The notes: generated by a model not told the origin, from the sequence alone. A DNA stretch of 64,000 nt from Isoetes taiwanensis (GCA_021234155.1 JAJEKV010000003.1:28875166-28939165), one strand, 5' to 3'. Shown: positions 12,029-23,267, counted from the first letter of the stretch. A program made the numbers and translations.

Positions 12029-12057
12029 ACTAGTAACGGGTGCCCGGCGTTGCCGGT
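12029..12057 (-). mobile_element. Helitron-type 3' terminus
   Basis: Read on the minus strand this ends in a GC-rich hairpin (GCCGG, short loop, CCGGC), a short spacer, then CTAG followed by T at 12033-12029. This is the layout of plant Helitron 3' ends: a hairpin about 10 nt before CTRR, inserted before a T. The body would lie to the right (from 12030), but no matching 5' TC end was identified. Confidence 0.55.
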
Positions 12058-12804
12058 CATATATACGATTAGATTTTAGATAGTCATGAAGTTGTAGACA
12101 TCTGTACAACACCTTGCTAAATTTGGAAGAAACAAGAAAATGGCATGATGTTAGATTGTATCCATGGCGACTTGAAGTTTGAGTTTGTGCATTTAGTGCA
12201 TGAAATCCCATCTTGATAATGTAGCCATTGAAATCCATTTTTCATAACAGCAATACTTTTTGCCCAAGGGTCATTCAATGGGGTTATTCAAAAAAAGAAG
12301 GAACTTGGGGTTGAATACCATATATTCGAATTTGACATTCCGCCCAACGCCAAAATTGTCTATAGGTGATAGTGAATTTTTTCTAGCGTCGATTTTGAAG
12401 GATGAGTTGGGAACATTGGAAGACCGATTCCCATAGTCCAAACAATTGATAAGCATTAAAGCCTATGCTTGGATGAAATATGGAACATTCACCATGGAAG
12501 CAACAGTTTACTATCCCTGCTCGACATGAGTTGATTGTGAAGAGCTGTTGATATGGTTAGGATTCAACGAATGGTTATAGTTGAAAGGTATGGCTATAGA
12601 TGACAATCATGATGCCTCTTAACATGTGCAAGCAATCAAAGGCTTGTGTAATAGTTGTAATGTGCTTTTAAGAATGGAATAGTATGTTTTGCATTGGCTA
12701 CTCGTGCGTAAGTTGTTATCTGCCTCTAAGAAAGGAAGGCACTTTCCTTTAACAATAGATGGAAATTCTAGTTGTAATGCCTTTAAGAAAGGAATATCTG
12801 TGGT

Positions 12805-13007
12805 AGCACTCTTTGCACCTCCCTTTAGCAATAGATGGGAATTCTGCAAGATGCAAAAACCACGTAACATAGTGCCATGGGGCATACAGGCTTAGCATAA
12901 ATACTCAATAGCACTTTTTGCACTTCCCTTTAATAGTAGATGGGAATTCTAGAAGACGTAAAGACCACGTACAATAGTGCCATAGGCATATAGGGTTAGC
13001 ATAGATA
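12805..13007. repeat. Tandem duplication, about 104-bp period
   Basis: A block beginning AGCACTCTTTGCACCTCCCT (12805) recurs from about 12909 (AGCACTTTTTGCACTTCCCT). Both run through an AATAGATGGGAATTCT-like word to GTTAGCATAGATA-like ends. A partial third copy precedes them around 12723-12804. Confidence 0.8.
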
Positions 13008-13020
13008 ATAACAATTGCTA

Positions 13021-13670
13021 AGCATCCTTGAACTTCGAAATTTGAAATATACTTCATCTAAAAACATGGATATTCCAACTTTGTGTTAAGATCATGTCCA
13101 TACTTTGTTAATGTAACGCCACAATATTATAACACCTTTTTGAACTGCAATAGACATCCAAAAGGTTTTTTGTTGAATACAGATGTGCAAGTAAAATCTC
13201 ATGGCCTGTAAAAATTTGAACATGGATTCTGCACCTTACATAGTCAAGCTCTTGTGCATAACACAACAATGGCATTTGTGCAAAGCAATTGCTATATTCA
13301 ATGCTCTGGATACTTGGAAATTTGACATATACTTCCAACTTTGCGCTCACATATGTTCAAGATCTAAAAACATACATGGATATCCCGACTTTATGCTAAG
13401 ATCACGTTCATAATCTGTTAACAGAATGCCATAATGCCATAACACTTTTTTGAACCTGCAAAAGAAAATCCAAATCTTATTTGAAGTACAAAATTATATA
13501 TGGAAAGCTTTGCAGACATAAGAATTTGGTTTTCTGTTGAATACAGATATGTGCAAGGTCATGGCTTGTAAAAATTTAAACATGGTTTCTGCACCTTTTA
13601 TAGTCAAGCTCTTGTGCATAACACAACAATGGCATTTGTGCAAAGAAATTCCTATATTCAATGCTCTGGA
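13021..13670. repeat. Tandem duplication, about 290-360-bp units
   Basis: Unit A (about 13021-13309) and unit B (about 13310-13670) share long near-identical blocks. An example is TAGTCAAGCTCTTGTGCATA (13241 and 13601), followed by the same 60-bp tail. Unit B contains extra sequence near 13400-13550. No coding capacity is evident. Confidence 0.85.
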
Positions 13671-13789
13671 TAAACAATATTAAGCTGAGAAATTCCACAG
13701 TGCCCTTTTTATTTCTTCAACATGCCACTGCATCTATAGAATATGCTAGGTTTCATCATATTGAATAATATAGAGAGCAAACAAAATAG

Positions 13790-13904
13790 AATTCAAACTG
13801 GTCTTACCATAGGCGAACACAAGTAAACTCGAGGATCTAGACTGTTGCAACACGTTCAAATGCAGACATTGGTTGGAATTGGCATAGTGAGAAGTACATA
13901 AGAA
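13790..13904. repeat. Segmental direct repeat, left copy
   Basis: About 115 bp starting AATTCAAACTGGTCTTACCA are repeated with few changes at 16448-16562. The two copies flank the LINE insertion at 14370-15961, so the duplication is separate from the LINE. Confidence 0.85.
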
Positions 13905-13920
13905 AAATCAATCTTAAGAA

Positions 13921-13974
13921 AATTCCAAAAACTTTTTTGGCCATACCGGATAATCTCAAATTCAAAGGGTTGAT
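13921..13974. repeat. Dispersed repeat, copy shared with 23.2 kb
   Basis: About 54 bp containing ACTTTTTTGGCCATACCGGA match 23213-23267 almost exactly. Weaker relatives lie near 1500-1620. Confidence 0.8.
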
Positions 13975-14359
13975 TGTTGTTTCCAAAAGCCTGCAATAAG
14001 TACATGAGGGCAAGCCAAATGGGAACTAAAAGTCAAAACCATTATTGCACCTGCCATCACCTCAAATATAAGCTAATGCACAAATGGGACTGATGCACTG
14101 GTTAGTGATTTATATCCATTCCACCAAGAAGCTTGAAAGAAGCAAATTCTTACCAATTGTTGAGAGATTTGCAGGAATTCGCAGGTAATTGATCGTCACT
14201 TTGATAATGAAAAATTTTCTCCAAGGAAAGGAATACAACAAATTGAAAAATACTCTCATGTTTTGTGTGAAGCTAATGATTTCTGATAACAATTTGCTCC
14301 CTTCCATGCTATAATCATAAAAACCACGAAAGGGCATGTGTTGCACATCATAGTAGAAA

Positions 14360-14369
14360 CTATTGAATA
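14360..14369. repeat. Target-site duplication, left (CTATTGAATA)
   Basis: This 10-bp word abuts the 3' (TAA)n tail of the minus-strand LINE. It recurs exactly at 15962-15971 beyond the LINE's truncated 5' end. Confidence 0.85.
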
Positions 14370-15961
14370 ATAATAATAATAATAATATTTATTATCATGC
14401 CCCTTTGGACCTTGAGGTCATGGAGCAGCAAATAAACTTTACATGTCTGGTTGTAATTGAGTCAAAAATAGTCTATGTGACTCAATATTCTTAAAATAAC
14501 AGCCTAGTTTTTTAGGATCCATATCCAGAAGGCTATGAAAATTACGGAAATTAATACCAAACTTTGTACGGAGTCCTGCATATGCTGTACATGACAAAAA
14601 CACATGTTCCTCGTCTTCAACAACCCTGTCTGTACACAAAGAGCAAAGCCGTTCATCACGCGGGATGCCAAACCATCTGCCCATCTCTACTTGAAGCTTA
14701 TGTGAGCCAGTGCGGTAACGTGCAACGGTACGCTTCAGGGACAACGGGATACTTGCTTGAAGGTAGGTCTGATCAGAGTACACAAGCATCGGGTTCACCT
14801 CTGACATGTAGAATGTCATTTTGGTGCCTGGATTATGCCAGATCCGCTTGAGCACCTGTGACTGCACTATATCCCTTACTCCAATTTCTGAATCCGGCCA
14901 GCTTGTTATGTCCCAGCTGGCTGCCCAATCCAACACTTCTTTGTACCAACCCACATTTACAGATGATTCCAAAGCTCCCTTCAAATCCTCATCATCACCT
15001 AGAGCAGATATCCTGTTTACAAATGTAATCGTCTGGATCAATGCCTCTGCTTCCAGAGGTAATAGACCTGCTTCTGCCAACATTATGGGGTATGGTGTTT
15101 GCTGCTTGATACCTAGCTCCTCTTGTAAAAAAGTCTTTTGGACGCCTTCGACCAGTTTCCACATTCCTTTGGATAGAGCAGGGCCCCATATTGGAGCAAT
15201 CAAAGAACTACTTGTTTGAACCAAATCTTGAAGAGCATTCTTTTCAGCCTCCAGTCTTGTAATGATGCCTTATGACATCGTCTAAGCATGCTATATAGGG
15301 CTCCTTTCCCTCCTGCTACCCGTCTCTTAATGCAATCTTTCCACTTATAATTAGCAGAGAATTCAAGACCGAGATATTTGTATTGACTTCTACCGCTTTC
15401 CAACGTTTAGCCACAATAAGTGAAACGTGGTTGCGCCTGATACCACAAATCATTACCTTGGATTTGGATAAGTTTACCTTCATTCTTTTTGCCACGCAGA
15501 ATTCATTAAGTGTTTGCAAATGTCTTTGAAGACCTGCTGGTGTTTCTGCCATTAACACCAAGTCATCTGCAAAAAGTAGCAGCCTAATCAAGTGGTCACC
15601 CAGCCGAACCCCTGCAACACCGTTCCTTTCCAACCATGCCTGCAATTCATCTATGTACAATCCAAAGAGCGTGGGTGACAGAGGACATCCTTGTCTTACC
15701 CCGATTGTGCTGTGGATCTCGGTAGGGTTGTAAGGTAATCGCGCTCTGACTTCTTTATACAGTTGGGATACTGCACCCATGATCTCCAGAGGGACTCCAA
15801 TCTCTTTCATCCTGTTGCCCAATTCATCTCTCGGCACCGTGTCAAAGGCTTTGGAGAAATCGATGAATGCCAAGAACAATGCTTTCTTTGGTCTCTTTGC
15901 CTTTTCAACGAGCACCCTTAAAGTAAGGGCGTGATCCAAAGTACTATGCAGCTTCCTGAAG
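14370..15961 (-). mobile_element. 5'-truncated LINE with (TAA)n tail and intact TSD
   Basis: A minus-strand non-LTR retrotransposon of about 1.59 kb. Its 3' end carries a trinucleotide tail (AAT repeats on the plus strand, about 14370-14390). It is flanked by identical 10-bp CTATTGAATA duplications, as expected of target-primed reverse transcription. The 5' end is cut inside the reverse-transcriptase domain (FRKLHSTLDHALTL). The tail type and the C-terminal domain differ from the poly(A) LINEs at 2.4 and 18.7 kb, so this is a second LINE family. The insertion interrupted one segment of the 13.8/16.4-kb direct repeat region. Confidence 0.9.
14439..15955 (-). pseudogene. LINE reverse transcriptase, truncated and frameshifted
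   Basis: This is ORF2 of the LINE, read right to left. Frame 1 (about 15955-15316) holds the reverse-transcriptase palm with FIDFSKAFDTVPRD, RQGCPLSPTLFGLYIDEL and the catalytic box FADDLVLMAET. A switch of frame near 15320-15220 joins to a 261-codon frame (15224-14439). That frame encodes the thumb/connection region and a C-terminal segment RTGSHKLQVEMGRWFGIPRD followed by CSLCTDRV...DEEHVFLSC, a Cys-Cys-His-Cys zinc-knuckle pattern typical of LINE C-termini. The endonuclease and fingers are missing because of 5' truncation, so it is inactive. Confidence 0.88.
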
Positions 15962-15971
15962 CTATTGAATA
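15962..15971. repeat. Target-site duplication, right (CTATTGAATA)
   Basis: Exact partner of 14360-14369; it lies directly outside the truncated 5' end of the LINE. Confidence 0.85.
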
Positions 15972-16267
15972 GACACTTCTAAATTTACATTAGCTGAAGT
16001 TGCCAAACCTAACTTGAACAGGTCGATTTACATAGTTCTTGGAGGTTGCTGGTTGAACCATAAGCTGGGTAAATAGGATCGATTTGCATAGCCCGCAGTT
16101 CATCCTTAACATTCTGCACATGTCGGAAGACAACCCTTTAGCAAGTAGTGACAGCCCATTGCATACCTTGTTCAATTGCGCACACAAAGGGGAAAAATAT
16201 ACACATAACAAAGCCAACGGGACTCCTATTTATGAAAATTAAATAGCTATGTTATAGAATGAAATGC

Positions 16268-16377
16268 TCACCCTGAGGACAAATGTCCTTCCTGTTGTCT
16301 CAATATCAACCATTCTTTCTTCTTCCCTTTTACAATTCGAGCCCACTAAAGATTTCTGGGAAACCTGCAATTTTTCT
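16268..16377 (-). other. Possible orphan exon
   Basis: On the minus strand a candidate acceptor (AAATTGCAG) precedes an open stretch containing KREEERMVDIETTGRTFVLR, and a donor-like GTGAGC follows. The peptide is not recognised. Its phase does not fit the candidate exon at 16906-16998, so the two are not obviously one gene. It may be a captured gene fragment. Confidence 0.22.
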
Positions 16378-16447
16378 AGCATAGAGACCTTTCATATCAA
16401 GAGAATAATGATAGTACCATGCACAACCTAGTATTAACACATGAATA

Positions 16448-16562
16448 AATTCAAACTGGTCTTACCATAGGCGAACACAACTAAACTCAAGGTTTTAGAC
16501 TGTTGCAACACATTCAAATGCACACATTGGTTGGAATTGGCATAATGAGAAGTACATAAGAA
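16448..16562. repeat. Segmental direct repeat, right copy
   Basis: Partner of 13790-13904. After it, the word TTGTTTCCAAAAGCCTGCAA also recurs (13978 and 16567), but about 70 bp of the left copy are missing here. Confidence 0.85.
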
Positions 16563-16905
16563 TTATTGTTTCCAAAAGCCTGCAATGTACAGGCAAAATA
16601 GTTAAGATCAATCATGATGTCAAGAAAGAATACCTCAAATGCTCACCAATCTTATTGCCACAAAACCCACATTGTAGGAGGCATTTGTTATATGGAAAGC
16701 ACAAAAAGGCATTGAATATAGAAAAATCAGATTCGCCATACTCATTCTTAGGATGCAACATTCATCTTACTTCAGAGGATATCAGCTTTCTTCTGGATCA
16801 GTAAACAAAACTTTTTAGGTTGGCAGTATGATAACATGCAGATATGAGAAACTTGAAAATTCAAAATCAGTATAGCACTAATCTTACATGGAGATAAACC
16901 TTACC

Positions 16906-16998
16906 TGCCTGATTAATAGCAGTCTTTAGCTCTTGCAGTGAGCTCAAACCATTTTTACAGATGTACGCTTCAGAAGAAACACTGCTCGTAACTTCCCA
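16906..16998 (-). other. Possible orphan exon
   Basis: Minus-strand stretch bounded by an acceptor (TTTTGGCAG) and a good donor (GCAG followed by GTAAGG). It is open in one frame and encodes a natural-looking peptide that includes AYICKNGLSSLQELKTAINQ. The family is not recognised and no neighbouring exon continues it. It may be a gene fragment. Confidence 0.25.
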
Positions 16999-18710
16999 AC
17001 TGCCAAAAAATAGATTGTAACTATTTCATATAAACTTTCAGATTGACATGGGAGAAACACAGATTTTAGCCTCAATTCACATGAGAATAAAACATGTTAG
17101 TCTAGTAGATCCTGCAACTGAAGAATACAAAGCATAGAAGGCTGGATATAAGTATGAGCAGCATCATGTGCATGTGTGGCACATATAGACAGACGTGCCC
17201 CATGATCATCCCAGCCTAATTTCCTATGAAAAACCAAGAGCAAACCCTATCAAAAACTCTACATCTCTTTTTCACATTCATAAGCCAAATAGGCCAAAGG
17301 AATTCATAAGGCTCAAACTCCATAGGCTTTTCATTGAATTTAGTAGCTACTATCACCAAGAATTTGTTATCAAATTTCCAATTCCAAGAAAATCATTGTG
17401 CTTTCCTAATACAAATTTTATTAGAGAACTAAGAACCTATGATAAACAGAGAGGTATCTATTGTATGTTTATGAATAAACAATCATCGTTGTATCAGAGC
17501 TCTCTAAAAGCTCTTTCACTAAAAAGGACATGCCAAAAAAAGGTGCTCTCCTGTAAATGAAGAATAAACGACATATGAAAGTATAAATGTGAAAGTAGAT
17601 ACTTTTAAGACTATTGCAGAAGTACCAGTAATTTCAACCAACAATTTTGTATACCAACTTGCTATTTTCAAAGTAAATTATAGGTGGAATGCAACCACAA
17701 ACTGAATATGAACATCTGGATGGGTCTATATTATTTGCCCGGAAAGGCAAAGCACATGAGCAAGACATTCAATCTTTGCACACTATCTTATAAGCTAAAC
17801 CTCTAAACCATCTTTATATCTAACCTGCTATATAGTTCCAAGTTGAAGGCATGCGACAAATGAAAAGGAATTTGTCAAAATCATTGCTAGAAGTAGCAGG
17901 GCCGACCCTTTACCTGCATATAATTGATGCCTGGTTTATCTTCTTAGAAATAGAATTGATAAAGGCTGATGCTGGGCCAATCCTGTGTAAATTTTTGCTC
18001 AAGTCCTCTTATTTTGCTCAAAGATGCAAAATCCCTGTGCAAATTTGGCAAAATCAGAAGGTGAAGCAGCACCCGCCTATGGATAACATGCAAGTGCCCT
18101 GCTTGAAAATCCTTAAAGGATATTATAGTGCTCCGCATCAAAATTCTTTTCAAAATCCTTTGAAGACATACTTATAGGTGCCACCCAGATGCATGTGATT
18201 ATAAGCTCTCGACTCGATAAGGGCGGTGCCGAACGAAATCCAAAACCCAAAAATGATACATGCAAAACTTCTTCGATTTTTGGAATATCGGATATGTTTT
18301 CCGGCATCGAAAAACCCTATACCTTAGAAAATCAATCTTAAACAAGGTGCTGCGCACGGAGGGTTGCCCTCCATGGCTAGAGGGTAAAGTGGCTTAAGTC
18401 ATAGTTCAAAGTTATGTTTTGACAATCAATTCAAATTGCTACTTCTAGACAATAGAATACTTGATACCATGACTGCCAATGGAATTGGCCTGAAGAAGTC
18501 TTTGGTGCTCGGCAGGGAAGAAGTATTGCAAAAGCATAAGGACATCATATTTTAAGAAACAATTTTTTAGACTTGAGCATAAGATATTATTAGATTATCT
18601 TGTATTATTAGCCGGCCTAAGGACATAGTGGAATCTCACGCCCAAGCACAACATTGCATCGAGGTGTTATGAGGCTAAATGTGGCTTTGGTTAAGATTCA
18701 TTAACATATA
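16999..18710. other. Non-coding stretch, nothing recognised
   Basis: AT-rich DNA. A 121-codon frame at 17195-17560 (+) and a 108-codon frame at 17851-18177 (+) are the longest frames. Neither shows domain signatures or good splice context. A word resembling the dispersed repeat of 1.5 kb lies at 18272-18306. Confidence 0.45.
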
Positions 18711-18726
18711 AAGTTATCACTCTTTT
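18711..18726. repeat. Target-site duplication, left (16 bp)
   Basis: AAGTTATCACTCTTTT here is repeated exactly at 19689-19704. It marks the 3' (poly-A tail) side of a minus-strand LINE insertion. Confidence 0.9.
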
Positions 18727-19688
18727 TTTTTTTTTTGAAGAACTGTGTCATCAATATATTAAAAGAATGGTAATGTTACAAAGCAAGTGAGGAGGAAGGA
18801 GAACTGCCCCAAAGAGACAGTGATACCTCGACACTCCACAACAAACTCACAGAAAAACTGTAACTCTACTGCTGTACAAACCGACCATCACCATCTACAA
18901 CACCCAAGAAGTCCCGCCAAATGGCAAACTTCCGCTCTACTACTCCCTGAACACCGTAAAGCTTTGAAATAGCTTGTACCGAAGTCGAGGAATCGAGAGG
19001 CCGCAGTCAATGAATCCCCCGAAGATCCACAACCGCCGCCGGCTTCAAATCAACCACACCAACCAAGCCACACACGATGCAAGGCTTGCCGCCGCAAGAG
19101 CCGCCAAGCACCGGATATACATGAAGCAAAGAATCGGCAAGCTGGCGGCTAGTCAATCTCACCAAATAGAGCCCTAACCCAATCCCGTGCAGACTGCAAG
19201 TGAAGGCATAAAACCGCATAATGCTCCACGGGCCTCACGATGAAGGCCACAACAAGGGCGCGAGAGGGCTCACACCCGCCTAAACCGACTCACAAGGGCA
19301 TTCACCCCGACATACGGATGCACCACCGCCACGTAAGCACCCTAACCTTCGGTGGGGGAAGTGAGCTCCATGTCCACGTCCAAAGTGAGCGCCATCGAGA
19401 ACCCGGAAGCTGCAGAGACCACTTGCCTGAAGGGGGCAGTGTGTCATGAATAGCCAGCACCCGGTAACAAGACCGCACAAAGCAAGAAGACACAACCACC
19501 ACATCATCCTGAGGGACTATAGGTATGTGTAGCGGAATACTCCCCGCCACGTGTTCCCAGATAGCCCGGTCACTGCCCCTCAGGCGAAAGCGAGCTCGAA
19601 AGAACTCCCACGAAGCTAGCTGACCACCCCAATACCAATCCTCCAAGGTGAGCACAGCAGCTCGCCTCCAACGGGCCTGCGTCCGAGC
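18727..19688 (-). mobile_element. 5'-truncated L1-like LINE, copy 2, with 16-bp TSD
   Basis: A minus-strand LINE of about 0.96 kb has a poly(A) tail (T-run to 18736 on the plus strand) and perfect 16-bp flanking duplications. It is homologous to 2415-3232 but extends about 160 bp further 5' (including LEDWYWGGQLASWEFF). The long matching duplication suggests a fairly recent insertion. The coding frame nonetheless carries several 1-3 nt indels relative to copy 1. Confidence 0.9.
19007..19655 (-). pseudogene. LINE ORF2 tail, frame-broken
   Basis: Upstream part (19655-19302) reads through WEFFRARFRLRG and VVSSCFVRSCYRVLAIHDTL into VRVL, matching the 2.6-3.2-kb copy. The remainder, corresponding to the zf-RVT region, is spread over different frames down to about 19007. 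Differences from copy 1 cluster where one copy has CTG or CAG and the other CCG, CGG or a missing base. No reverse-transcriptase core is present. Confidence 0.65.
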
Positions 19689-19704
19689 AAGTTATCACTC
19701 TTTT
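19689..19704. repeat. Target-site duplication, right (16 bp)
   Basis: Exact partner of 18711-18726, immediately outside the truncated 5' end of LINE copy 2. Confidence 0.9.
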
Positions 19705-20925
19705 ACCAAAGCTCTCAACAAAAATATGAAGTAGCATATGTTGCCTGTTAATTCACAGAAAACATAAGTTTATAATGGCGGCATGTGTATCATGACTTGA
19801 TGATATAGAATAATAGATTCTTTGTGGTTGGCAATTTCATACCAAAGAAAAGCCATGGCCGCTTATAATTGAATTCCTAAACATGCTACAGGGTAATAGT
19901 TAGCACATTATGATAAAACCTGGATCAAATTTAAAAATAGATCTGGAATTGGCACCAATAGACACATAATGCAAATTATCCTTTCTTAGTATGGTGACTC
20001 CTCATAATATCAACTCGACAAAAATCACCATACCCAGCCCATATTGATGTATGCACCTCAACATATGTCTGATCAAGGACAGTCGAAGGAAAGTGAGCAT
20101 TTGCTCTAGAAAGCAATGGTGAGATAACATAAGTGATATGAGTTTTTATATGAATGTATAGCAGAAGGGAATATCTGAATTTTGAAGTCTGCATAAAGTG
20201 AGATTCTCTACACCAACATTTTTATTTTGCTTCTGTAGAGTTTTGCGGTCATTGTTCCGCAACATGTAAGTCATGTCTAACCAACTCGCACATACTTGTC
20301 AAAGAATAAAGGTGTTATATAACTTGGAATAAAACTTTTACCTATCTTAAAGCTGCAATTTCGAAACCCTGCGATGCATACAACTGTTTTTTTACAACTC
20401 TACTTCCACATGTTTCTATTCTAGTACATCTATCCTTATTGCTATATCCTTATTGCTTTTTTTCGATCATTGGATCGAAGCATAATTCTATGAATGTGCC
20501 AAATCAAGGGTTGTGGAATTTCCACATCAGACCCATGTATACGTCTACGCACCCCATACACTGTTTCTACGTATTCATCTACATCTAATACTTTAATGCA
20601 TACAAATAAACAATGAATATGATACGATTGCATTTACAACAGATAGACAATAAGATAACAGGGAATATATTACATTGAAAGCAGTTCATATCTGAAAAAC
20701 AACAGTCGTGAAAGGAGCTTCAAGAAGAAGCTTCCACAAAGGGCGTGCATGCCCAAAAGGTCTGTGCATAAGCAGAACTGGAAAACAACAGATATCATGA
20801 GCAGAAGCAGCAAAGCAGGCAGTCTTGGCTTCGAAGAACACATAAGAACATCGGCGGCAGTCCTGCCATAGCCAGAGTAGCCATAGCTGCAACCCAACCT
20901 TTATGCAGAAATTGCCCTGTAGATG
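19705..20925. other. Non-coding stretch, nothing recognised
   Basis: AT-rich sequence without convincing coding, RNA or repeat structure. A 75-codon frame at 20670-20897 (-) is hydrophobic but has no recognisable identity. Confidence 0.45.
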
Positions 20926-20934
20926 AAATACAAA

Positions 20935-21150
20935 GCTTTAAGCAGAAATCTTCCCTCATAAATCGTCGGATCTTCCCTCAGAAATCTTTCCTCAGAAATC
21001 GCCAGATCTTCCCTCAGAAAGCATCGCCTCATCCCCTGAAGTTTCATCTTTCAGCTCCCCTGCTTCTCCCTGCTTCTTTCCGCTTCTCCCCTGGTTCTTC
21101 CCGCTTCTCACCAGAAGCTTCTCACAGGCGGAACCAGAAGCTTCTCACAG
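20935..21150. repeat. Short pyrimidine-rich direct repeats
   Basis: Two short words are reiterated: ATCTTCCCTCAGAAA (three to four variants, 20948-21022) and CCAGAAGCTTCTCACAGG (21110-21150, twice). The stretch is CT-rich on the plus strand, and no product is evident. Confidence 0.7.
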
Positions 21151-21731
21151 GTGCAGAGCTCCTCAGGTCCGGCCATGCTCAGCCTTCTCGGCTTCCCGCC
21201 ATGCTCGGACGGCAGCTGCCGCGACAACTGCCAATTTCATTTCTACCAAAACCCTAACATTTTTCGCGAAACCACCAACAAAATCATACTAAAAAATAAA
21301 ACCCACCCCCTTTTCCCGCCAAACCACTGCCAAAATCATAGGAAAAGAAAATTTGGGAACCTTATCAATGCTTTGGTTGTTTACTATAAATTGTATAAAA
21401 GAGCAGGAAATCAATATCATGCACGTACATGCAAATAGCACAAGGTTAAATGATTGACATATTATTACTTTTAATTATTAACTGCCAATAGTTAAGTTTG
21501 CCTTTGAATATGACTGTGCACCATGCAAAAAATATGCTGCCGAATTAGCTTATTTGCAATAATGATAAATAATATGAACATGCATTTGTTTAGACAATTT
21601 TGAAGAATTTAAAGGCATTATTTTTCGTGGCAAATAGAATTTATGGAAGTACCATTTTTCAATTCAATTGTCCTGCTTTACAAACAATATGCAAAATTAC
21701 AAAAGTGATCTAACAGAGGTAATGATGTCAA

Positions 21732-23011
21732 TGATGTCAGGTTATTTGCAATATATTTGCACCCAGCAGCTACCATTTTCACAGCACGGTCAGCCATGAC
21801 AAGGGAATCAGAAATATGGATGTGAGGCCACAATTTCTGTGCTGCAGCCAACACGCCTTGCACCTCAGGGTCCATGTAGAAGTGTGCAACAACACCAATC
21901 TTCTTGGTTTCTAGAAGTTTTGCCAGCTTTTCCACTTTTGTACTATATGGAAACAAGTACTTAGCCTGAAATAATATAAGACATGACAAGCTGTCATGGG
22001 ATGTAAATGATTAACAAGGAAAGATGTTCATTCAGCATAAGACTAATAAAATATAATACATATTCAATGTCTGGACAAGTTGGATAATGCATGCGTCTTG
22101 TGACTAATTTGTGATAGCTATCGACTTCAAAGTTACTCTATGCAGTTCTGCCCCCCTTTGTATAGAAAAAGCTTCTGCATAAGGATATGCAAATATCGTG
22201 CCCCTCTGAGATAATTAAATAACGATGTCTCTCACAAACATCAATGCTACCTCCGCAACTTCGGCATAGAAGTTGCGGACTACCTCTTGGTCAAAGAAGT
22301 AAAAACTTGGGCAAACTATTGGATGACAACATCAGGAAGACACTTACGCTTTTTATGACAAATCGATGCTATGAATCCTAGATGACGGTGCCAATAGACA
22401 TGCCAATAATTGTAAATATTGAGATGGACACAATTTTGTGAGCAGCCGAAGGGATCTATAAGTAATAACTATAAGCAATTTGAACTAGCAAAATAATAGA
22501 TTAGGAATCACCACATTTGTCACCATGGCATCTTTTAGTAAATCCATTTTTCTTTATATACCTCAAGCTTTTAAATTGTGCAAGTAGGCTGAACAGAGGT
22601 TTCAATGGCTTCACCATTGATAACAAATAAATGGAATCGTATTAAGAGGCAAATCCTAATAAATATAGGAATTTACACGCACCACAAGCTTGATTTCGAA
22701 TTTTTAACACTTTGTATAATTGATGATAATCACCGTAAAATCGGGTTAGGAAGAAATATGTACTAACCTTGTACATCAAAAAATCACCTGGGGGACTATA
22801 TCATTTGCGATAATAAGAACGAAGGAAAAAGGCCGGAAAGTAGGCATTCCCTCCTCGCCCGCTAGTAAAATGCGTGCCTTTTTTTGCATCGTAACAAGCA
22901 CATTATACCACGTATTAGTTCTAGACATTGTTCCTCCAATCCCTATTCCAAGCCTGCCCAACAAGTCCGGGGAAGCTGCAAACACTTCCTGAGGTCTGGA
23001 ACCATTCATAG
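21732..23011 (-). pseudogene. QS: Quinolinate synthase fragment: two internal exons only
   Basis: Plant quinolinate synthase makes quinolinate from iminoaspartate and dihydroxyacetone phosphate for plastid NAD synthesis, and is a fusion of SufE-like and NadA domains. Exon A (23011-22788, minus) encodes the end of the SufE-like part: EVFAASPDLLGRLGIG, then NTWYNVLVTMQKKAR. A GTGATT donor and TTTCAG acceptor delimit an 822-bp intron (22787-21966). Exon B (21965 to about 21732) encodes the start of NadA: KIGVVAHFYMDPEVQGVLAA and SDSLVMADRAVKMVAAGCKY. The phases fit exactly (exon A ends and exon B starts at phase 0). After GCKYI the match stops without a donor, and expected later exons with the Fe-S cysteines are absent. 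The N-terminal SufE exons are also absent before the KH gene starts. Both exons are open, so this looks like a captured or duplicated fragment rather than an old pseudogene. Confidence 0.8.
22253..22278. repeat. Perfect 10-bp hairpin inside the QS intron
   Basis: CCGCAACTTC and GAAGTTGCGG surround the 6-nt loop GGCATA. It is GC-richer than its surroundings and lies within the intron of the quinolinate synthase fragment. Confidence 0.8.
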
Positions 23012-23212
23012 CTGAAACAAGGATCCGCACACAATCCTCTCCGGTTAGCCAGTTTCAAGAGTGGCTGCCCAACAACGAAAACGACCTAGCATTTACAGCC
23101 AATAAGGGGTTTTTAGCAGTCATAGGCATATTTCAAGCATATACTGGCATATACCTATAATATGCCACAAACCCACATAAACAAGGGTTTGCCCCCTTAG
23201 GGGCAACCCAAA

Positions 23213-23267
23213 AAATTCCAGAAACTTTTTTGGCCATACCGGATAATCCCAAATTAAAAGGGTTGAT
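23213..23267. repeat. Dispersed repeat, copy shared with 13.9 kb
   Basis: Near-identical to 13921-13974, sharing ACTTTTTTGGCCATACCGGA. It lies between the quinolinate synthase fragment and the KH gene. Confidence 0.8.

Noticed and set aside
17195-17560. 121-codon plus-strand frame
   Set aside because: Lys/His/Ser-rich low-information peptide in AT-rich DNA without splice sites or family resemblance.
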